Source: Aminobacter aganoensis (GTDB lineage: Bacteria > Pseudomonadota > Alphaproteobacteria > Rhizobiales > Rhizobiaceae). Taken from it: a stretch of 64,000 nt of DNA. Where the stretch lies: contig NZ_JACHOU010000018.1 in assembly GCF_014206975.1 (NCBI RefSeq), positions 1-64,000 on the forward strand, given 5' to 3'. The notes beneath the pieces are model-generated. The model did no database searches and was not told the DNA's origin. It was given only the letters and a program-made list of their open reading frames with translations. A program made the position numbers and the translations under genes. This document shows, piece after piece, positions 60,843 through 64,000 of this stretch (the stretch's first letter is position 1; every line of letters begins with the position of its first letter).

Positions 60843-63296
60843 CTAACGTTTGGCACTGATTGCAGTCGTCAGGTCGCGGGCGTGATCGCCAATGTCCGCC
60901 CAGGGATCGCCTGACCTGGCCACGAGGCCGGGAAGCGAAGAATAGTTCAAATCTTCGGGAGCGTCGATGGACTCAAGATCGCTCCAGCCAAGAGGTGTCG
61001 AAGCAGGCATGCCGGTGCGTGCGCGAAGAGAATAGGGAGCGGCGGCCGTTGCACTGCGGGCGTTGCGGTGGAAGTCGATGAAAATGCGTTTCTTGCGGTT
61101 GTCCTTGCCCATGACGGTGGTGAAAGTCTCTGGCGCGGTGGCGGCGATCCGCGCCGAGATTTCGCCGCTCGCCTGATGGAACGGCTTCCAGCCGAGCTTG
61201 CCGGTCGTCGGCACCACGACATGGATGCCGCGCCCTCCGGATGTCTTGACGAAGGGAACGAGGCCGAGCTTTTCCAGCTCGCCGCGGACATGGACGGCCG
61301 CCTCCACGACCTCGCGCCAGCCGATGCCTTCGCCGGGGTCGAGGTCGAAGACGACGCGGTCGGGCTTGTCGAGATGCTTGCGCAAGGCGCCCCAGGCGTG
61401 GAATTCGACGACGCCGAACTGCGCCAGTGCGAGATAGCCCTTGGCGTCCTCGACCGAGATGTAGCCCTTGGTCTCGCCCTCGGAGTTCCTGGTTTCGAAG
61501 GAGGCGATCGTCGGCGGCATGCCGGAAAAGGCGTGGCGCTGGAAGAAGCAATCCTGCGGCCGGCTGCTCGGGCAGCGAAACAGCGACACCGGCCGCCCGA
61601 TGATGTGGGGCAGCATGAAATCGCCGACCGCAGCGTAATAGACCGCGACATCGAGCTTGGTCGGCCCAGCCTTGCCGAGCACGCGGCGGGTCGGATTGGT
61701 GATCGAGATGCCGGCGAGGTCGGCGTCTGAGATCAGCCGCTTGCGTGGCGCGGACGCACTCGCGGTCAGCTCGGCCTCGCGCAGGCCCTTGAACACGGCG
61801 TGCCGCAACGCGTTGTCGGTGGTGCGGTTGGCATAGTGGATGTGGGCGTTCAATACCGGACGCACGGGGATGATCTCCTTCGGCGCACCATCGAGCTTGT
61901 CGGCGCCTTCGCGCAGGCCTTCCAGCCGGTGCAGCAACGAGTGCAACGTCTCAGAGTCGAAGCCGGTTCCGACCTTGCCGCGATATTGCAGCTCGCCGTC
62001 GACCCATTCGCCGAGCGCAAGGGATGCGAGCCCTTCCGCTGCCTGCGAGGTGGTGTAGCCGGCGATGACGAAGTCGCCGGTCTTGAGCGCCTTGGTCTTG
62101 GTCCAGCTGTGGCTGCGTCCCGAACTGTAGATTGCCGATGCGCGCTTCGAGACGATGCCCTCCAGGCCCATCTCGCTCGCCTTGTCATAGAGCGCCTTGC
62201 CGTCGCCTGCGACGTGGTCGCTGTACTGGAGCGCCGAGCGGCCGTCGACATGGCCGGCAAGCAGCTGTTCGAGCAGGCCCTTGCGCTTGGCGAGCGCGAC
62301 CCCGGCCAGGTCCCAGCCATTGAGGAACAGCAGGTCGAAGGCATAGAACACCAGCCGCTCGCCGTGGCCGCTGGCCAGCGCGTCCTGAAGTGCCGCGAAG
62401 CTGCTGACGCCCTTGTCGTCGAGAACCACGATCTCGCCGTCGATGACGGCTTCGCTGCATGGAAGCGGGGCGAAGGCCCTGGCGAGGCCAGCATAACGCT
62501 TGGTCCAGTCGAGGCCGCTGCGGGTGATGAATGTGGCAGCGCCATCCGTCACATGGGCCATGGTGCGGTAGCCGTCGAACTTGATCTCGTGCAGCCAGCC
62601 CTCTTCCTTGGACGGCTTGGGCAGCGCGGTGGCGAGCTGGGGCTCGATCCGGGCCGGCATTGCGCCTCGCGCGGCTCCGGCAAGCTTGCCGGGCTTGAGG
62701 TCGGCGGGTTTCGACGGCGGCTTTTTCGGCGGCGCGGCCAGTTCCTCGATGAGCCGGCCGGTCTTCACGCTTTCGGGGCGTGCCTGGAGAATGTCGAGCC
62801 TGTCGTCGGCTGCGGGGTCATGCTCCTTGAACAGCAGCCAGTTGTGCTTGTCCTCGTCGGGCTTCGGCTTCAGCCGCGCCAGCATCCAGCCGCCGTTCAG
62901 CTTTTCGCCCGACAGGCGGAACTTGAAGGCGCCCTTGGCCAGGGCCTTTTCGGCATCCTCCATCGGCGCCCAGACGCCGGTGTCCCAGACGATCATCGGC
63001 CCGCCGCCATATTCGCCCTCGGGGATCAGGCCCTCGAAGTCGATGTATTCGACGGGGTGGTCCTCGGTCTGGACGGCAAGCCGCTTGTCGGCCGGGTTGA
63101 GCGAAGGGCCGCGCGGCACGGCCCAGCTTTTCAGCACCCCACCCAGTTCGAGGCGCAGGTCGTAGTGATCGGCGGTTGCGTGGTGCTTGTGGACGACGAA
63201 GCGGTTGCCGTCGTGGCCGGCCGATGCGCCGGGCGGTTCCCGCGTCCGGGTGAAATCGCGCTTCTGCCGGTAGGTGCGAAGCTTTTCCGCTGCCAT
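60843..63296 (-). CDS. ligD: DNA ligase D (three domains)
   Basis: An 817-residue enzyme in phosphoesterase-ligase-polymerase order. HKHHATADHYDLRLELGG (about 35-52) marks the phosphoesterase; WLHEIKFDGYRTMAHV (about 245) carries the ligase lysine; FDLDPGEGIGW and SGGRGIHVVVPT (about 655-715) mark the primase-polymerase. It processes, extends and seals breaks with Ku. The start MAAEKLRTYRQ at 63296 is preferred over an upstream in-frame ATG. Confidence 0.93.
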   Translation of the reverse strand: MAAEKLRTYRQKRDFTRTREPPGASAGHDGNRFVVHKHHATADHYDLRLELGGVLKSWAVPRGPSLNPADKRLAVQTEDHPVEYIDFEGLIPEGEYGGGPMIVWDTGVWAPMEDAEKALAKGAFKFRLSGEKLNGGWMLARLKPKPDEDKHNWLLFKEHDPAADDRLDILQARPESVKTGRLIEELAAPPKKPPSKPADLKPGKLAGAARGAMPARIEPQLATALPKPSKEEGWLHEIKFDGYRTMAHVTDGAATFITRSGLDWTKRYAGLARAFAPLPCSEAVIDGEIVVLDDKGVSSFAALQDALASGHGERLVFYAFDLLFLNGWDLAGVALAKRKGLLEQLLAGHVDGRSALQYSDHVAGDGKALYDKASEMGLEGIVSKRASAIYSSGRSHSWTKTKALKTGDFVIAGYTTSQAAEGLASLALGEWVDGELQYRGKVGTGFDSETLHSLLHRLEGLREGADKLDGAPKEIIPVRPVLNAHIHYANRTTDNALRHAVFKGLREAELTASASAPRKRLISDADLAGISITNPTRRVLGKAGPTKLDVAVYYAAVGDFMLPHIIGRPVSLFRCPSSRPQDCFFQRHAFSGMPPTIASFETRNSEGETKGYISVEDAKGYLALAQFGVVEFHAWGALRKHLDKPDRVVFDLDPGEGIGWREVVEAAVHVRGELEKLGLVPFVKTSGGRGIHVVVPTTGKLGWKPFHQASGEISARIAATAPETFTTVMGKDNRKKRIFIDFHRNARSATAAAPYSLRARTGMPASTPLGWSDLESIDAPEDLNYSSLPGLVARSGDPWADIGDHARDLTTAISAKR

Positions 63297-63300
63297 GCGC

Positions 63301-63543
63301 CTATTGCAGGCCGGCTGCGTCGTCGGACGCAGGCTCCAGTTCGAGCTCGCCCGGCGTCGCGCCATGCTGCAGCCTGTCGAGCAACTGGTCGCTGACGTCG
63401 TAATAGCGGCCGGAGACCAGCACGCGGGAGATGGGCTGCCCGTCGCCGCGGAACCGCCTGGAACTGACGAAAACCTTCTGCCGGCTCAGCGCATCGGCCA
63501 CGGCCTTGCGCTTGCTGATCTGGTTGGCAGCCGGTGTACGCAT
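63301..63543 (-). CDS. Small conserved protein upstream of LigD
   Basis: An 80-residue basic protein (ALSRQKVFVSSRRFRGDGQP; SRVLVSGRYYDVSDQLLDRL). I do not recognise the family. It stands four bases before the ligD start and may be co-transcribed. The gap 63544-63744 holds no gene. Confidence 0.55.
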   Translation of the reverse strand: MRTPAANQISKRKAVADALSRQKVFVSSRRFRGDGQPISRVLVSGRYYDVSDQLLDRLQHGATPGELELEPASDDAAGLQ

Positions 63544-63744
63544 TGGCCCGAGGCTCCATGCACGCTTGCGTGACTATCCTCCAAACCGCGCCGGCGATCA
63601 ACGTCGCCGCGTTTCCTGCTGCCAAACGCGCCAAGCGGGGCCCAGGCCGGCAACAACGTCGCACCCCCTTCCGGTATGCGCCGCCATTTGCCTAAATGGC
63701 TGGACGACGATGGATTTGCCGGATTTGACCAGGAGGCGCAGGAC

Positions 63745-64000
63745 ATGATGACCGGACCGATCTGCAAGGCAGCCCGTGCGATCGTGGAGATCACCCGATC
63801 GAAACTGGCGCAGGCATCGAACGTCGACGAGCAGGTCATCGAGGCGTTCGAACGCAAGATCTCGACGCCGGACGAGAGCACCGTGCAGGCGCTGCAGGCG
63901 GCGCTTGAAAGCCTCGGCGCGACCTTCATCGCCGAAGAGGGCGCGAACGGCGCCGGCGTGCGGCTGAAATTCAGCAGGTCGGTGACCAGGCGACTGTCGG
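63745..64000 (+). CDS. XRE-family HTH protein (cut by window end)
   Basis: The first 85 codons read MMTGPICKAARAIVEITRSK and then LAQASNVDEQVIEAFERKIS, an HTH, and GATFIAEEGANGAGVRLKFS, the same hairpin ending as the gene at 38663. A strong AGGAGG site precedes the start. The stop lies beyond the window. Confidence 0.75.
   Translation, partial: MMTGPICKAARAIVEITRSKLAQASNVDEQVIEAFERKISTPDESTVQALQAALESLGATFIAEEGANGAGVRLKFSRSVTRRLS

Overview
The window looks like chromosome from an alphaproteobacterium of the Mesorhizobium/Aminobacter (Phyllobacteriaceae) kind. The evidence is the high GC content, a DUF1013 cell-cycle regulator, a DUF982 protein, the DmeR/DmeF cobalt-nickel pair, a Rhizobiales-style LigD/Ku block, an RpoH with a clear RpoH box, and a DUF4164-zapA pair divergent from transketolase. 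This placement is inferred from gene content; no database was searched.

Layout. 1-34 kb is core and lightly accessory chromosome. It starts with the tail of an IS630-type transposase, then trcR, a methyltransferase, small stress or metabolic genes (GFA, WYL regulator, DJ-1, SDR), dmeRF with a clear operator, and an ArsR-SRPBCC-DUF1801 operon with a 50-bp inverted repeat in front. Next come YbaK, an Abhydrolase_9 membrane hydrolase, a 25-bp tandem repeat, prpE, TauE, and fructose-bisphosphate aldolase, then pgk. These are followed by a VOC gene behind a LexA-type box, a TetR/RidA divergent pair with two operators, a K+/H+ antiporter, gap, tkt, DUF4164-zapA, a membrane GGDEF protein, rpoH, an RluD-type synthase and tRNA-Glu(CTC).

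34.09-56.63 kb is an integrated element of about 22.5 kb in the 3' half of tRNA-Glu. It is bounded by a perfect 49-bp direct repeat and has a tyrosine recombinase at its right end. From right to left it carries integrase, an unknown gene, a small HTH gene, a replication-type operon (HTH, winged helix, PC4, Rep-like) and a GGTCTC cluster. Then come a two-gene cassette on the opposite strand (nucleotidyltransferase-like DUF6932 plus an unknown protein), an RHH protein, three large virion/ejection-type proteins (one with two peptidoglycan-hydrolase domains), DUF5681, many small proteins, repressor-like XRE genes and several secreted proteins. I see no terminase, portal, capsid, protease or tail-tube gene, so it is either a decayed podovirus-like prophage or a satellite-like element.

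56.8-64 kb returns to chromosome: a GFA protein, an ExoIII-type nuclease, an alpha/beta hydrolase, a BRCT-TPR protein, Ku and LigD (a non-homologous end-joining island), a small conserved protein and the start of an XRE regulator cut by the window edge.
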